DNA of 34,134 bases from Myxococcales bacterium (GCA_012514535.1 JAAZAA010000144.1:1-34134), one strand, 5' to 3'. Shown: positions 23,579-31,757, counted from the first letter of the stretch. Notes: a model not told the origin generated them from the letters alone. Translations and numbers: made by a program.

Positions 23579-24271
23579 ATGTTGAGAGCTCCATCCCCCT
23601 TCCGATCGTCGCGCCCTCACGTCCTCGCTCGACCCCTGCGGCACCTCCCCTGGTTGCTGCTGATCCTCGGTCTGGCGACCTGCGAGAGTCCGCCCGCCGC
23701 CCCCGAGCAGGAGGTGCCCTCGGCACGGAGCGCGGCCACCAACGCCCCGACGCCGCCGAAGCGGGTCGCCGAGCCCGGCGCCCCCGAGGGCTTCCAGCTC
23801 GCGAGCGTCGTCGGGGTCACGGACACGGACCGCGGCCAGGCGATCGTGCTCCAGGCGGGGCACCGGGCGCTGCCCATCTTCGTCGGCGAGAGCGAGGGCT
23901 TCTCGATCCAGCTCCGCCTGAGCGGCGAGCGGTTCCACCGCCCCCTCACCCACGACCTGATGGACGCGGTCCTGGCGGAGCTTGGCGGATCCATCGTGAG
24001 CGTGCGCGTCGATCGGTACGAAGAGGACATCTTCTACAGCGTCATCGTGCTCGAGCACGACGCCGAGCGGCGGGAGCTGGACTCGCGCACCTCGGACGCG
24101 ATCGCCCTCGCCCTGGGGCACCAGGTGCCCATCTACGTGCGGACGAGCGTGCTGGAGTCCAGCAGCATCGATCTCCACGGCCTGTATCCCGACGGCGAGC
24201 CCACCCCGGGTGAGCGTCCGACCGACGGCGCGGACACCTCGCCCCTCGCCCCCGGCGTGGTCTCCCTCTGA
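23579..24271 (+). CDS. Bifunctional-nuclease-domain (DUF151) lipoprotein
   Basis: The 230-residue product begins at ATG 23579 with an Arg-rich lead, a hydrophobic segment (about 21-35) and Cys37 in LATC, so it is probably a lipoprotein; Thr at -1 is less usual. A low-complexity Pro/Ala linker leads to a BFN/DUF151 domain (about 75-200): LPIFVGESEGFSIQLRL, HDLMDAVLAELGGSIVSVRV and SRTSDAIALALGHQVPIYV are the family hallmarks. BFN proteins in the literature include nucleases and hormone-response proteins, mostly intracellular, so export is notable. AAGGAGG lies at 23557-23563, 15 bases upstream, which is long; no other start codon lies between. It is 31 bases from the convergent thioesterase. 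Confidence 0.85.
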   Translation: MLRAPSPFRSSRPHVLARPLRHLPWLLLILGLATCESPPAAPEQEVPSARSAATNAPTPPKRVAEPGAPEGFQLASVVGVTDTDRGQAIVLQAGHRALPIFVGESEGFSIQLRLSGERFHRPLTHDLMDAVLAELGGSIVSVRVDRYEEDIFYSVIVLEHDAERRELDSRTSDAIALALGHQVPIYVRTSVLESSSIDLHGLYPDGEPTPGERPTDGADTSPLAPGVVSL

Positions 24272-24302
24272 CCGGGAGCGGCGTCGTCTCCCCCCGGGAG
24301 GC

Positions 24303-24758
24303 TCAGGCGTGGATCTCGCCGGCCCTCAGCTCCTGGGCCAGCAACACCGCCTCGGCTTCCCGCGGCATCCGACAGGGCGCGTGATCGTCTCCCACGCAAG
24401 CGAGCAGGGTCGCCCCGGTGGCGAGCAGCTGCTCCCCCTCCGGACCGTCCCTCAGCACGCGATAATCGAACCCCACCTTCACGCGCGAGAGGGTCGTGAG
24501 GCGCGCCTCGACCGTGAGCAAGTCGTCGAGGTAGGCCGGCTTCTTGTAGCGGACGTCGACCTCGATGACGGGGAGGTGAAAGCCCATTTTCACCCAGGAC
24601 GAATAGTCGAGCCCCCGCTTGCGCAGGTACTCGATCCTCGCCAGCTCGAAGTACACGATGTAATTCGAGTGGTGCACCACACCCATCATGTCGGTGTCGC
24701 AGAAGCGCACGCGGACCTTGGAGCGGGTCACGCAGTGTTCAGGCACAGGGGTGGTCAC
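24303..24758 (-). CDS. Acyl-CoA thioesterase, 4HBT (YbgC-like) family
   Basis: The 151-residue single hotdog-fold protein hydrolyses acyl-CoA thioesters. The signature DTDMMGVVHHSNYIVYFELAR contains the catalytic Asp (Asp23 by alignment with 4HBT Asp17) and the His-His-x-x-Tyr that follows. The long helix and later strands (RVKVGFDYRVLRD) match YbgC/FadM-type enzymes, with a short C-terminal tail. The start is GTG 24758; no clear ribosome site. Chain-length preference is unknown; relatives act on short or medium acyl-CoA or on envelope-lipid precursors. It stands alone, convergent with the BFN lipoprotein and divergent from malQ. Confidence 0.92.
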   Translation of the reverse strand: MTTPVPEHCVTRSKVRVRFCDTDMMGVVHHSNYIVYFELARIEYLRKRGLDYSSWVKMGFHLPVIEVDVRYKKPAYLDDLLTVEARLTTLSRVKVGFDYRVLRDGPEGEQLLATGATLLACVGDDHAPCRMPREAEAVLLAQELRAGEIHA

Positions 24759-25169
24759 GGCGGCTGCACGATAGTGACGACCTGGTCACACGAGCAAGGA
24801 ACTTTTTCCCAGACTCGTGCACCGCGGTTCCTCCGCCCTCCAAGGCGACACCATCGATCGATCCCGTAAGAGCCCGCGGACGCTTCCTCGGAACGCGCAC
24901 TTCAGGAAGTGCACGGCCGACGCGCCTCCGAATGACCGCGCCCCCTCGGCGGCGGCGCCGAGCGGCCGTTCCCCTCGCACGTGGTCCGTCCCGTCGTCCC
25001 AGACCTCGCCCACGCCGAGGCTCCGGCCGTTGCTCACTCCGTCCCCCCGGGAATTCCACCGCCGGCCGATCCGGAGGCGTCTCCGGGCTCCGCTCACGAT
25101 CTTGGCGCTGCGCTGGACCTTGCCAGACCACCACGGGGGTTGTCTCATCCCGGAGCCCTGCTTTCCGTC
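24759..25169. other. Divergent regulatory region, 411 bp
   Basis: Between the thioesterase (-) and malQ (+). Upstream codons in the malQ frame (24981-25169) read as Pro/Ala/His noise, so malQ starts at ATG 25170. Contains two inverted repeats: GTGAC-6-GTCAC (24774-24789) and a 7-2-7 repeat at 24897-24912. Confidence 0.5.
24897..24912. promoter_or_regulatory. Operator-like inverted repeat
   Basis: GCACTTC AG GAAGTGC, a 7-2-7 perfect inverted repeat between divergent genes, 139 bases from the thioesterase start and 258 from malQ. The small spacer suits a dimeric repressor site; the regulator is unknown. Confidence 0.4.
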
Positions 25170-26765
25170 ATGCACTCGTCTCCGCTCCATCAGCGCTCCA
25201 GCGGCCTCCTGCTCCACCCGACGTCCCTGCCGGGCCCCTATGCCCTGGGCGACATCGGTCCAGCGGCGAGGCGCTTCGTCGAGTACCTCGCCCGCGCCGG
25301 TCAAGGCTGGTGGCAGATGCTGCCGATCGGCCCCCTCGGCGGCGGCGACTCTCCGTACGACAGCCCCTCGGCCTTCGCCGGCAGTCCGCTCTTGATCAGC
25401 CTCGAGGGGCTCGTCGAGGAGGGGCTGCTCAACGGCGCGGAGCTCGAGGAGCTACCGCCGGTGGCGGCGGCGCACCGCGCGGACTACGTCGCGGCCGCCG
25501 CCAACCGTGAGCCGTTGCTGAGACGCGCCCACGAGCGCTTCGCGGCCGGAGCGACGCCGCACCTCGGGCAACCCTACGACGCCTTCGTCGCCGAACACTC
25601 CGGTTGGGTGCGGGACTACGCGCTGTTCAGCGCGCTCAAGCGCGCCACGGGCTTCCGCCCCTGGTCGGAGTGGGACGAGGGGCTCCGGCGGCGTGATCCC
25701 GGCGCCCTGGAGGCGGCCCATCGGGAGCACCACCTGGAGGTCTCCTATCGGCTCTTCCTCCAGTTCCTGTTCCACCATCAGTGGGAGCGGCTGCGAGCGC
25801 ACGCGGCCGCGCGTGGCGTGCGCCTCATGGGCGATCTGCCGATGTTCGTCTCCTACGACTCGGTGGACGTCTGGGCGAACCAGCACATGTTCTTCCTCGA
25901 CGCCGCCGGACGTCAGACGGTGCTCGCCGGCGTGCCTCCGGACTACTTCAGCGAGACGGGGCAGCTCTGGGGCAACCCGCTCTATCGCTGGGACGTGATG
26001 CGGCAGGACGGCTTCGGTTGGTGGATGGCACGTCTGCGCAGCACCCTGCGGCGCTTCGACGCCGTGCGCCTCGACCACTTCATCGCGTTCACGCGTTACT
26101 GGGAGGTCCCCGTCGGATCCAAGACCGCTCAGGTGGGACGCTACGTGCCCGTGCCGGGGCACGAGTTCTTCGAGACCGCGCGTGAGCAGCTCGGGCGGCT
26201 CCCCTTCGTGGCGGAGGATCTGGGCATCGTCACCGACGAGGTGCACGAGCTGCGGGATCGCTTCGGACTGCCCGGGATGAAGATCCTCCAGTTCGCCTTC
26301 AACCCCGGCGCCGAGACCTACCTGCCCCACAGGTATCCCCAGAACGCGGTCGTCTACACGGGGACCCACGACAACGACACTCTCCTGGGCTGGTATCGGA
26401 GCGTGTGCCAGCGCGCCGAGGCTGCCCCCACGTCGTCGACGCCGAGCAGCCACCTGAGCCCGGAGGATCGCGAGCGCCTGACGGCCGCCGCCGCGGCGCG
26501 CCTGGAGCTGACCCGCGCGCGCACCTACTGCGGGATCGACGATCGGGAACCGCACTGGAGCTTCATCCGCACCGTCCTGCAGTCGGTGGCGAACACCGCC
26601 ATCCTCCCCATCCAGGACGTGCTGGGCCTCGGCACGGACGCACGCATGAACGTCCCGGGGACGGCGGAGGGCAACTGGTGCTGGCGCCTCACGGGCGACC
26701 AGCTCGACGAGGCCGCCGCCGAGCGTCTCCGCGACCTCTGCGAGCTCACCGAGCGGATCGGCTGA
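25170..26765 (+). CDS. malQ: 4-alpha-glucanotransferase (amylomaltase, GH77)
   Basis: MalQ transfers alpha-1,4-glucan segments between maltodextrins in glycogen/maltodextrin metabolism in the cytoplasm. The 531-residue protein opens with RSSGLLLHPTSLPGPYALGD, the standard GH77 start, and continues with WWQMLPIGPLGGGDSPYDSPS. Catalytic residues: nucleophile Asp302 in VRLDHF, acid/base Glu349 in VAEDLG, and Asp401 in THDNDT. These fall where Thermus MalQ has Asp293, Glu340 and Asp395. A Ser/Thr/Pro-rich insert (about 417-430) is the only variable part. Length matches the short bacterial form. A hairpin cluster begins right after its stop. Confidence 0.97.
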   Translation: MHSSPLHQRSSGLLLHPTSLPGPYALGDIGPAARRFVEYLARAGQGWWQMLPIGPLGGGDSPYDSPSAFAGSPLLISLEGLVEEGLLNGAELEELPPVAAAHRADYVAAAANREPLLRRAHERFAAGATPHLGQPYDAFVAEHSGWVRDYALFSALKRATGFRPWSEWDEGLRRRDPGALEAAHREHHLEVSYRLFLQFLFHHQWERLRAHAAARGVRLMGDLPMFVSYDSVDVWANQHMFFLDAAGRQTVLAGVPPDYFSETGQLWGNPLYRWDVMRQDGFGWWMARLRSTLRRFDAVRLDHFIAFTRYWEVPVGSKTAQVGRYVPVPGHEFFETAREQLGRLPFVAEDLGIVTDEVHELRDRFGLPGMKILQFAFNPGAETYLPHRYPQNAVVYTGTHDNDTLLGWYRSVCQRAEAAPTSSTPSSHLSPEDRERLTAAAAARLELTRARTYCGIDDREPHWSFIRTVLQSVANTAILPIQDVLGLGTDARMNVPGTAEGNWCWRLTGDQLDEAAAERLRDLCELTERIG

Positions 26766-26818
26766 AGGGCGCGTCCGGAGAGGGCAGCCAGCGCGCCCTC
26801 CGGGCAGTGGGCGCGCCC
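26766..26818 (+). terminator. Hairpin cluster after malQ
   Basis: An AGGGCGCG (26766-26773) / CGCGCCCT (26792-26799) stem begins at the base after the malQ stop. A nested alternative, CCGG + AGGGC (26775-26785) against GCCCT + CCGG (26795-26803), and a GGGCGCGCCC palindrome (26809-26818) follow. No U-tract; a Rho-type or processed 3' end is possible. Confidence 0.35.
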
Positions 26819-26978
26819 CTCCGGATGGCGAGGCGCGGAAGACCGCCGCAGCGGGCCGGCGCGGAGGGGCGACGCCGCCCCACACCCGGGGATCCTCCGT
26901 TCGGGCTGGGCCACCCACGCCCCCGGACCGCGGGTCCAGCGCTAAAGGTGGCCGCCTTTGTGCTGTAGGCTGGCCCCC

Positions 26979-28595
26979 GTGCCGCCTCACCCCCGCCCCC
27001 GTCGCCCGCTCCGCGCCGTCGCGCTGCCGTGGGTCCTGATGTGGGTCGCCTCGGCGTCGCCCCGCATCGCGGAGGCTCAGGAGGCGCCGCTCCCGCCCGA
27101 CGCCACGTCCATCGCGCCGGTCACCCAGGAGGCGCCGCTCCCGCCCGACGCCGCGACCGTCGCACCCGACGCCTCCGCCAGCGGCGACGGGGTGTCGGGC
27201 GGTCATTCGGCTCCCCTCGTCTACACCCTCGAGCGCATCGAGGTGCGGGGCAACACACGCACCCGAGAGAGCGTGGTGCGCCGCTACGTGCCGTTCCGCG
27301 TGGGGCACGTCATCGATGCGGAGGACGAGGAGCTCGCCCTGGTGCGTTACCGGCTCCTCGGCACCGGCTACTTCCGCGACGCCCAGCTCTCCCTCGAGAA
27401 GGGCAGCCACCCGGGCAACGTCGTGTTGGTGGTCGAGGTCGTCGAGCGCAACACGATCGTCGTCAACGACGTCTGGATGGGCCTCGCCGCCGACGCCGAC
27501 AACCAGGGCAACGCCCGCCCCCTGACGGCCTTCGCCGGCGCGGACGTCGCCGAGACGAACCTCTTCGGGACGGGCATCACTCTCGGCGGCGCCATGGCCG
27601 TCGCCCACGAGCAGCTCGCGCTTCGCCTCAACGTGCTCGATCCGGCGCTGGTCGGGAACGAGTGGCGTGGCCGCGCGACCCTGCTGTTCAACGACGCCAA
27701 GGACTTCTTCGGCAACGCGCAGACCAATTACAGCGACCCCAACGACGCCGGGCCGCGCAAGGACTACGCGGTGGTGCGCTACGAGCGCTTCGGCGGCGTC
27801 GTCGGTATCGGGCGCGACCTCAGCGTGCCCGCCCACCTCTGGCTCAACTACCGCCTCGAGGCCATCGATGCGTCCTTGCCGCTGCAGGCCTCGCACCTGC
27901 GGGGCGTGGACAACGTGGAGCCCATCGATTTCGGGATCCAGCGGGGCAGGAGCCACCTGTCCACCCTCGGCGCGGCGCTCCGCTTCGACACCCGCGACCA
28001 CCCGTTCCTGCCGACCCGCGGCTGGCTCGTGGACGCGAGCACCGAGTTCGGCTTGCTCGCTTTGGGCAGCGACTACGACTACCAGCGCGTCGATCTGCGC
28101 GCCTCACGCTGGTGGCAGCTCAACGGCTCCGGGCACGTGCTGCGGCTCGAGCTCCTCGGCGGGGCGATCGCCGGGGACGCGCCCTTCTTCGAGCGCTACT
28201 TCGTCGGGGACTACAGCGACTTTCTGCCCTCCCGCATCCTGGGCGTGAATTTCGATCGACGCCCGCCGCCCAACTTCCTGGGGACGCAGATCGTCGAGGT
28301 CCGCTACGGAGCATACGCCGGGCGCATCGGCGCGGAGTATCGGATCCCCCTGTATCGCGGCAGCCGATCCATCTACGGCATCGATCTGTTCGCGGGGGGC
28401 GGCTTGTACGCCGTCGCCGACGAAGCCAGCCTGCTGCGCCCCGCGCCGGGCTACTCGGGCCTGGCTCGGATCCCCCTCGACCTCACGGCGAATTTCGGCG
28501 TGCGCCTCGACACCAGCGCGGGCGGCTTCGTCTTCGCCCTGTCGAACGTCCTCTACTTCATCCCGGTGCGTGGGGAGGGACCCGCCGGTGAGTAG
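26979..28595 (+). CDS. Omp85/BamA-like outer membrane protein with one POTRA
   Basis: I place the start at GTG 26979 (538 residues) because it gives a good signal peptide (Arg-rich lead, hydrophobic 11-27, cleavage near AEA); an in-frame TTG lies at 26958. A duplicated Pro-rich segment (QEAPLPPDA twice) leads to one POTRA domain (YTLERIEVRGNTRTRE and the strand-helix pattern that follows), then a 16-strand-type barrel with LRFDTRDHPFLPTRGW. The expected (V/I)RG(F/Y) loop motif reads RILGVNF. The C-terminus runs past the last strand (NVLYFIP) by VRGEGPAGE instead of ending in an aromatic residue. It probably inserts or exports outer-membrane proteins or lipids. The following gene overlaps it. 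Confidence 0.9.
   Translation: MPPHPRPRRPLRAVALPWVLMWVASASPRIAEAQEAPLPPDATSIAPVTQEAPLPPDAATVAPDASASGDGVSGGHSAPLVYTLERIEVRGNTRTRESVVRRYVPFRVGHVIDAEDEELALVRYRLLGTGYFRDAQLSLEKGSHPGNVVLVVEVVERNTIVVNDVWMGLAADADNQGNARPLTAFAGADVAETNLFGTGITLGGAMAVAHEQLALRLNVLDPALVGNEWRGRATLLFNDAKDFFGNAQTNYSDPNDAGPRKDYAVVRYERFGGVVGIGRDLSVPAHLWLNYRLEAIDASLPLQASHLRGVDNVEPIDFGIQRGRSHLSTLGAALRFDTRDHPFLPTRGWLVDASTEFGLLALGSDYDYQRVDLRASRWWQLNGSGHVLRLELLGGAIAGDAPFFERYFVGDYSDFLPSRILGVNFDRRPPPNFLGTQIVEVRYGAYAGRIGAEYRIPLYRGSRSIYGIDLFAGGGLYAVADEASLLRPAPGYSGLARIPLDLTANFGVRLDTSAGGFVFALSNVLYFIPVRGEGPAGE
27078..27152 (+). repeat. 27-bp direct repeat inside Omp85 gene
   Basis: CAGGAGGCGCCGCTCCCGCC... is exact at 27078-27104 and 27126-27152 (period 48). 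It encodes QEAPLPPDA twice, just after the signal peptide. Confidence 0.95.
28574..28578 (+). promoter_or_regulatory. Ribosome site deciding start 28588
   Basis: GGAGG lies 9 bases before GTG 28588, inside the end of the Omp85 gene. It favours 28588 over the in-frame GTG at 28570. Confidence 0.75.
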
Positions 28596-29265
28596 GTTCG
28601 TCCTCTGGCCGTGGCTGCTGCTCGTGCCCCTGCTGCTCTGGGTCCCGACGATCGCGCGGGCCGACGACGCGGACGAGCCCCCTCCTCCGCGCTGGGCGAG
28701 CTACGAGTGGGACTCGGAGGAGCGCTTCCTCTACGCCACCCTGTCCTATCGGGACGTGATGGACGCCGGCCTGCGCCAGAAGCTGCGCAAGGGCCTGCCC
28801 ACCACCATCCTCTTCTCGGCTGCCGTCTACCTCCCCGCGAAGGAGACGCCCGTGGCCACGACGGTGCAGAGCTGCAAGGTCACCTGGCACGTCTGGGAGG
28901 AGGCATACCGCATCGACCTCACCCAGCCGGGTACGCAGAACACCACCTGGACGACCACCGTCGACGGCGTGCTGCGGCGCTGCGCCGACGCTCGCCAGCT
29001 GCTGATCGCCAGTCGCCTGCAAGCGCCCCCCGGGCAACCGGTCTATCTCCAGGCCAAGGTCCAGGTGAACCCCGTGAGCCCGCAGCTCCTCGAGCGCATC
29101 AAGCGCTGGGTCAGCCGCCCCAGCGCCACGGACACGGCCGCCCCGGGAGACGCGCTCTTCGGCACCTTCACGGGGCTGTTCCTGCAGCGGATCGGAGAAG
29201 CCGAGCGGGTGCTCGAGTTCACCACCGTCGTCGCCGTACCCCGCGTTCGCCCGAAGCGCCGCTGA
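28588..29265 (+). CDS. Periplasmic protein, DUF4390-like, coupled to Omp85 gene
   Basis: The start GTG 28588 overlaps the Omp85 stop by 8 bases and has GGAGG 9 bases upstream, so translation is coupled. The 225-residue product has a signal peptide (hydrophobic 3-21, cleavage near ARA). The mature part resembles the DUF4390 pattern: an early amphipathic helix DAGLRQKLRKGLPTTILFSA, a strand KVTWHVWEEAYRIDL, and a later helix with a Cys pair. This match is loose. The end is basic. A stable pairing with Omp85 in the envelope is the natural inference; the function is unknown. Confidence 0.75.
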   Translation: MSRFVLWPWLLLVPLLLWVPTIARADDADEPPPPRWASYEWDSEERFLYATLSYRDVMDAGLRQKLRKGLPTTILFSAAVYLPAKETPVATTVQSCKVTWHVWEEAYRIDLTQPGTQNTTWTTTVDGVLRRCADARQLLIASRLQAPPGQPVYLQAKVQVNPVSPQLLERIKRWVSRPSATDTAAPGDALFGTFTGLFLQRIGEAERVLEFTTVVAVPRVRPKRR

Positions 29266-29396
29266 GAGCGCCAGCGCCGGAGGCTGTCGGCGAGCGCACG
29301 GAACCGCCAGCGGGGAGCCGCCCACTCTCGAACGGGGGCGTCGCTCGAGCAGGAACCGGACCGGAACCGCACTCGATCGGAGGGCCCACGAGGGCC

Positions 29397-30047
29397 TCAC
29401 TCGAACAGCGGCGTGCCCGTCGGCGCCGGCGGCGCGTAGGTGGTCATGATCGCGATCTCGTAATAGCGATACTGGTGGTGCTGCGTGTCCCAGTTCGGCG
29501 TCGCCAGCGCCTGCTTCACGCAGTTGGTGGCGCGCCGTGCCTGGGGTCCCTTCCAGCTCCCACTCGCCCCGGGGAACACGTGCATCGAGCGACGGGTGAA
29601 GTCGAGCTGCAGCACGTAGTTGATGGTGCCCCCGCTGGCGGTGCTCGGCGCGCAGTCGATGGTCTGGCGGATCGCCGCGGCGAGCGCGCTCTCGAAGAAG
29701 GGCAGCTGATCACAGAGGACTCCCCGCTGGCTCGCCCCCTTCGGTGACGCCCCGCACTTCACCCGCACCGGGTCCGCCAAGGTGAGTCGATCGTCCTTCG
29801 GAGGTGCCTCGGCCACGGGCACCGTGGGCGCGAACACGCTCGGCGCCGGCTCCGCCTCGGGCACCTCCACCGCAGGGCGCCGCAGGAGATAGAGCGGCAC
29901 GGCCAACAGGATGAGCACCGCGACCAGGGCCACCACGACCTGCGCCCGGATCGGCCGATCGCCGGCGCTGCTCCCCCCGACTCCGAGGCGACGCAGGCTG
30001 GGCTCGCTCGGTGCAGACGGGAAGGAGGGACGGGGGGGACCAGGCAT
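29397..30047 (-). CDS. Single-pass membrane protein, AgmX/PglI C-terminal-like
   Basis: The 216-residue product has a Pro/Ser-rich cytoplasmic start, one membrane helix (35-55), a Pro/Ala linker and a periplasmic domain (about 95-210) with three Cys. The pattern NYVLQLDFTRRSMHVF followed by RRATNCVKQALA and a final strand EIAIMTTY resembles the small C-terminal domain shared by AgmX/PglI-type myxobacterial proteins; this is moderate. AgmX acts in gliding motility in Myxococcus. It lies 18 bases downstream of the kinase-FHA-GGDEF gene on the same strand, so the two are probably one operon, and the kinase could phosphorylate its Ser/Thr-rich cytoplasmic lead. Confidence 0.75.
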   Translation of the reverse strand: MPGPPRPSFPSAPSEPSLRRLGVGGSSAGDRPIRAQVVVALVAVLILLAVPLYLLRRPAVEVPEAEPAPSVFAPTVPVAEAPPKDDRLTLADPVRVKCGASPKGASQRGVLCDQLPFFESALAAAIRQTIDCAPSTASGGTINYVLQLDFTRRSMHVFPGASGSWKGPQARRATNCVKQALATPNWDTQHHQYRYYEIAIMTTYAPPAPTGTPLFE

Positions 30048-30065
30048 CAGGACTACGCGGAGAGA

Positions 30066-31757
30066 TCAGAAATCGAGCAGAGATTCGACGGGTTCGCTCG
30101 GATCTGCGCGGACGACGGAGGCGACCAGATCGAGGGAGTCGGGCATCAACCCCTGCACCTGGGCCACCACCTGCTCGACCACGTGGCGCGCCTCCTCGAT
30201 GCCGGGACCCGTCATGCCCACCGCGAACTTCAGGCTGCCAGAGCGACCGGCCGTGGCTGGAACCATGCTGATCATCATCATCTCGGTGAGCTCCACCACG
30301 CGCTGAGCGACCCGCCGCAGGGCGAGCATCTCGAGGATCGTCGGGCGATCGCTCACGTGACGGTTGGGCCCGCGGATGTGGTAGCGAGCCACCGAGAGCG
30401 GTGTACCGGTCCATTTGGCGAAGGCAAGCTCTTCGCGGAAGGATTTGAGGAGCTGCTCCCGATGAAGCAACCCCGTGAGGCCATCGTGACGAGCCAGGTA
30501 GGCCTGGGCGCGCTCGTCGTGCGGCGACTTCGCCCCGAAGCTGACTAGCTTCACCCGGCACTCGCCGAGCTGCGCTTCGCCTCCGTGCAGCAAGCTGAAG
30601 GTCTTCTTGCGTTCGTAGCTGTGGTCCGCGTAGGTGCCGTTGGTGCTCCCGACGTCCTCGACGGCCCACGTCCCCGCCTGCCATTTGACGATGGCGTGGG
30701 CGCCGGAGACCGTCGCCTCCGGCAGGACGATGTCTTGATCGGTGCGACGCCCCACGCGCAACGACGGCCGCGTGAGCGGGAAGATCTTCCCCACGGACTC
30801 CGTCGCGTTGGTGCAGTACGTCACCAGCAGGTACTGGGCCCCCGGCTGGAACGACTCCGTCGCCAGGCGCCCGAGGGGCGGCCCCGGCGCGAGGCGCTCC
30901 CGCGGGATCTGCTGGCTCGTCGTGAGCTGGACGGGATTGAAGAAGCGCAGACGCCGCGCCGGCAGACGCATCTCGGCGTCGTCGCTCAAGCACCGGAATA
31001 CCTGCTTGATCTCGTCGACCGAGAGCCCCGCGGGAACGTCGAACATGATCTGGGAGCGCATGGGCTTCGCCCGAGGTTTGTATCCGGGCTCCGGAACGCG
31101 GCACGTCCACATCTCCCAGAGCGTGAGGCCGAGCGCGTACAGATCGTCCTCGGGGCTCGCGCCGCCGGAGCGGAGGCGCTCGGGCGCCATGTAGTTCGGG
31201 GTGCCGCCATCGGGGGGCGCGCCCGGCCGTCGCGCGCTCAGGCGTGCGCGCTCCTGGGCGAAGCCGAAGTCGAGGATCACCGCGCGATCCTTCGTGACCA
31301 TCACGTTGCCCGGCTTCAGGTCGCCGTGCACGAGCCCTTGGGCATGGATGGCGGCGAGCCCCGCGCAGGTCTCGCTCGCGATCTTCCGGAACTCGTCGGC
31401 GGTGTAGCCCCCCTGAGCCTTGCGACGGCGGATGTGCGTGTGCAGCGTCTGCCCGTTGATGTGCTCCATCACGAGGATCGGGCCCCAGGGGCTCGGAGCG
31501 AGATCGTGGACCCGGCACACGTTGGGATGACTCACGGATCGCGCGAGGAGGAGCTCCTGCCGCAACGCCTCGTCATCACCGGGCATTCGGGACTCCTCAC
31601 GGACCACTTTCAGCGCGACGGGCTCCTGGGTGCTCCGGTCGTAGGCCAGGAACACTTCGCCCATGCCGCCCTTGCCCAAGCTCTGCCGGATCTCGTACCG
31701 GTCGTTCACGAGGGTGCCGGCGGCCAGCGGGGGTACGTTTCGGGGAGACTGCGGCAT
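30066..31757 (-). CDS. Ser/Thr kinase - FHA - degenerate GGDEF fusion protein
   Basis: The 563-residue protein joins three signalling modules. Kinase domain (about 20-270): GKGGMGEVF (28-36), Lys50, catalytic loop HGDLKPGN (Asp146; Arg of HRD is Gly145), DFG Asp163, GTPNYMAPE. FHA domain (about 330-400): LRVGRRTDQDIVL, SGAHAIVKW and GSTNGTY match phosphothreonine-binding residues. GGDEF-like domain (about 418-540): the hallmark opening DGLTGLLHREQLL is present, but the GG(D/E)EF motif is replaced near 503-511 by AGRSGSLKF. Diguanylate cyclase activity is thus unlikely. No membrane segment. It may bind nucleotide or act as a scaffold. It heads an operon with the AgmX-like gene. Confidence 0.93.
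   Translation of the reverse strand: MPQSPRNVPPLAAGTLVNDRYEIRQSLGKGGMGEVFLAYDRSTQEPVALKVVREESRMPGDDEALRQELLLARSVSHPNVCRVHDLAPSPWGPILVMEHINGQTLHTHIRRRKAQGGYTADEFRKIASETCAGLAAIHAQGLVHGDLKPGNVMVTKDRAVILDFGFAQERARLSARRPGAPPDGGTPNYMAPERLRSGGASPEDDLYALGLTLWEMWTCRVPEPGYKPRAKPMRSQIMFDVPAGLSVDEIKQVFRCLSDDAEMRLPARRLRFFNPVQLTTSQQIPRERLAPGPPLGRLATESFQPGAQYLLVTYCTNATESVGKIFPLTRPSLRVGRRTDQDIVLPEATVSGAHAIVKWQAGTWAVEDVGSTNGTYADHSYERKKTFSLLHGGEAQLGECRVKLVSFGAKSPHDERAQAYLARHDGLTGLLHREQLLKSFREELAFAKWTGTPLSVARYHIRGPNRHVSDRPTILEMLALRRVAQRVVELTEMMMISMVPATAGRSGSLKFAVGMTGPGIEEARHVVEQVVAQVQGLMPDSLDLVASVVRADPSEPVESLLDF

Noticed and set aside
25452-28001. 849-codon open frame antisense to malQ and the Omp85 gene
   Set aside because: Arg/Glu/Val/His-rich without domain pattern; arises from high third-position GC opposite two well-supported genes.
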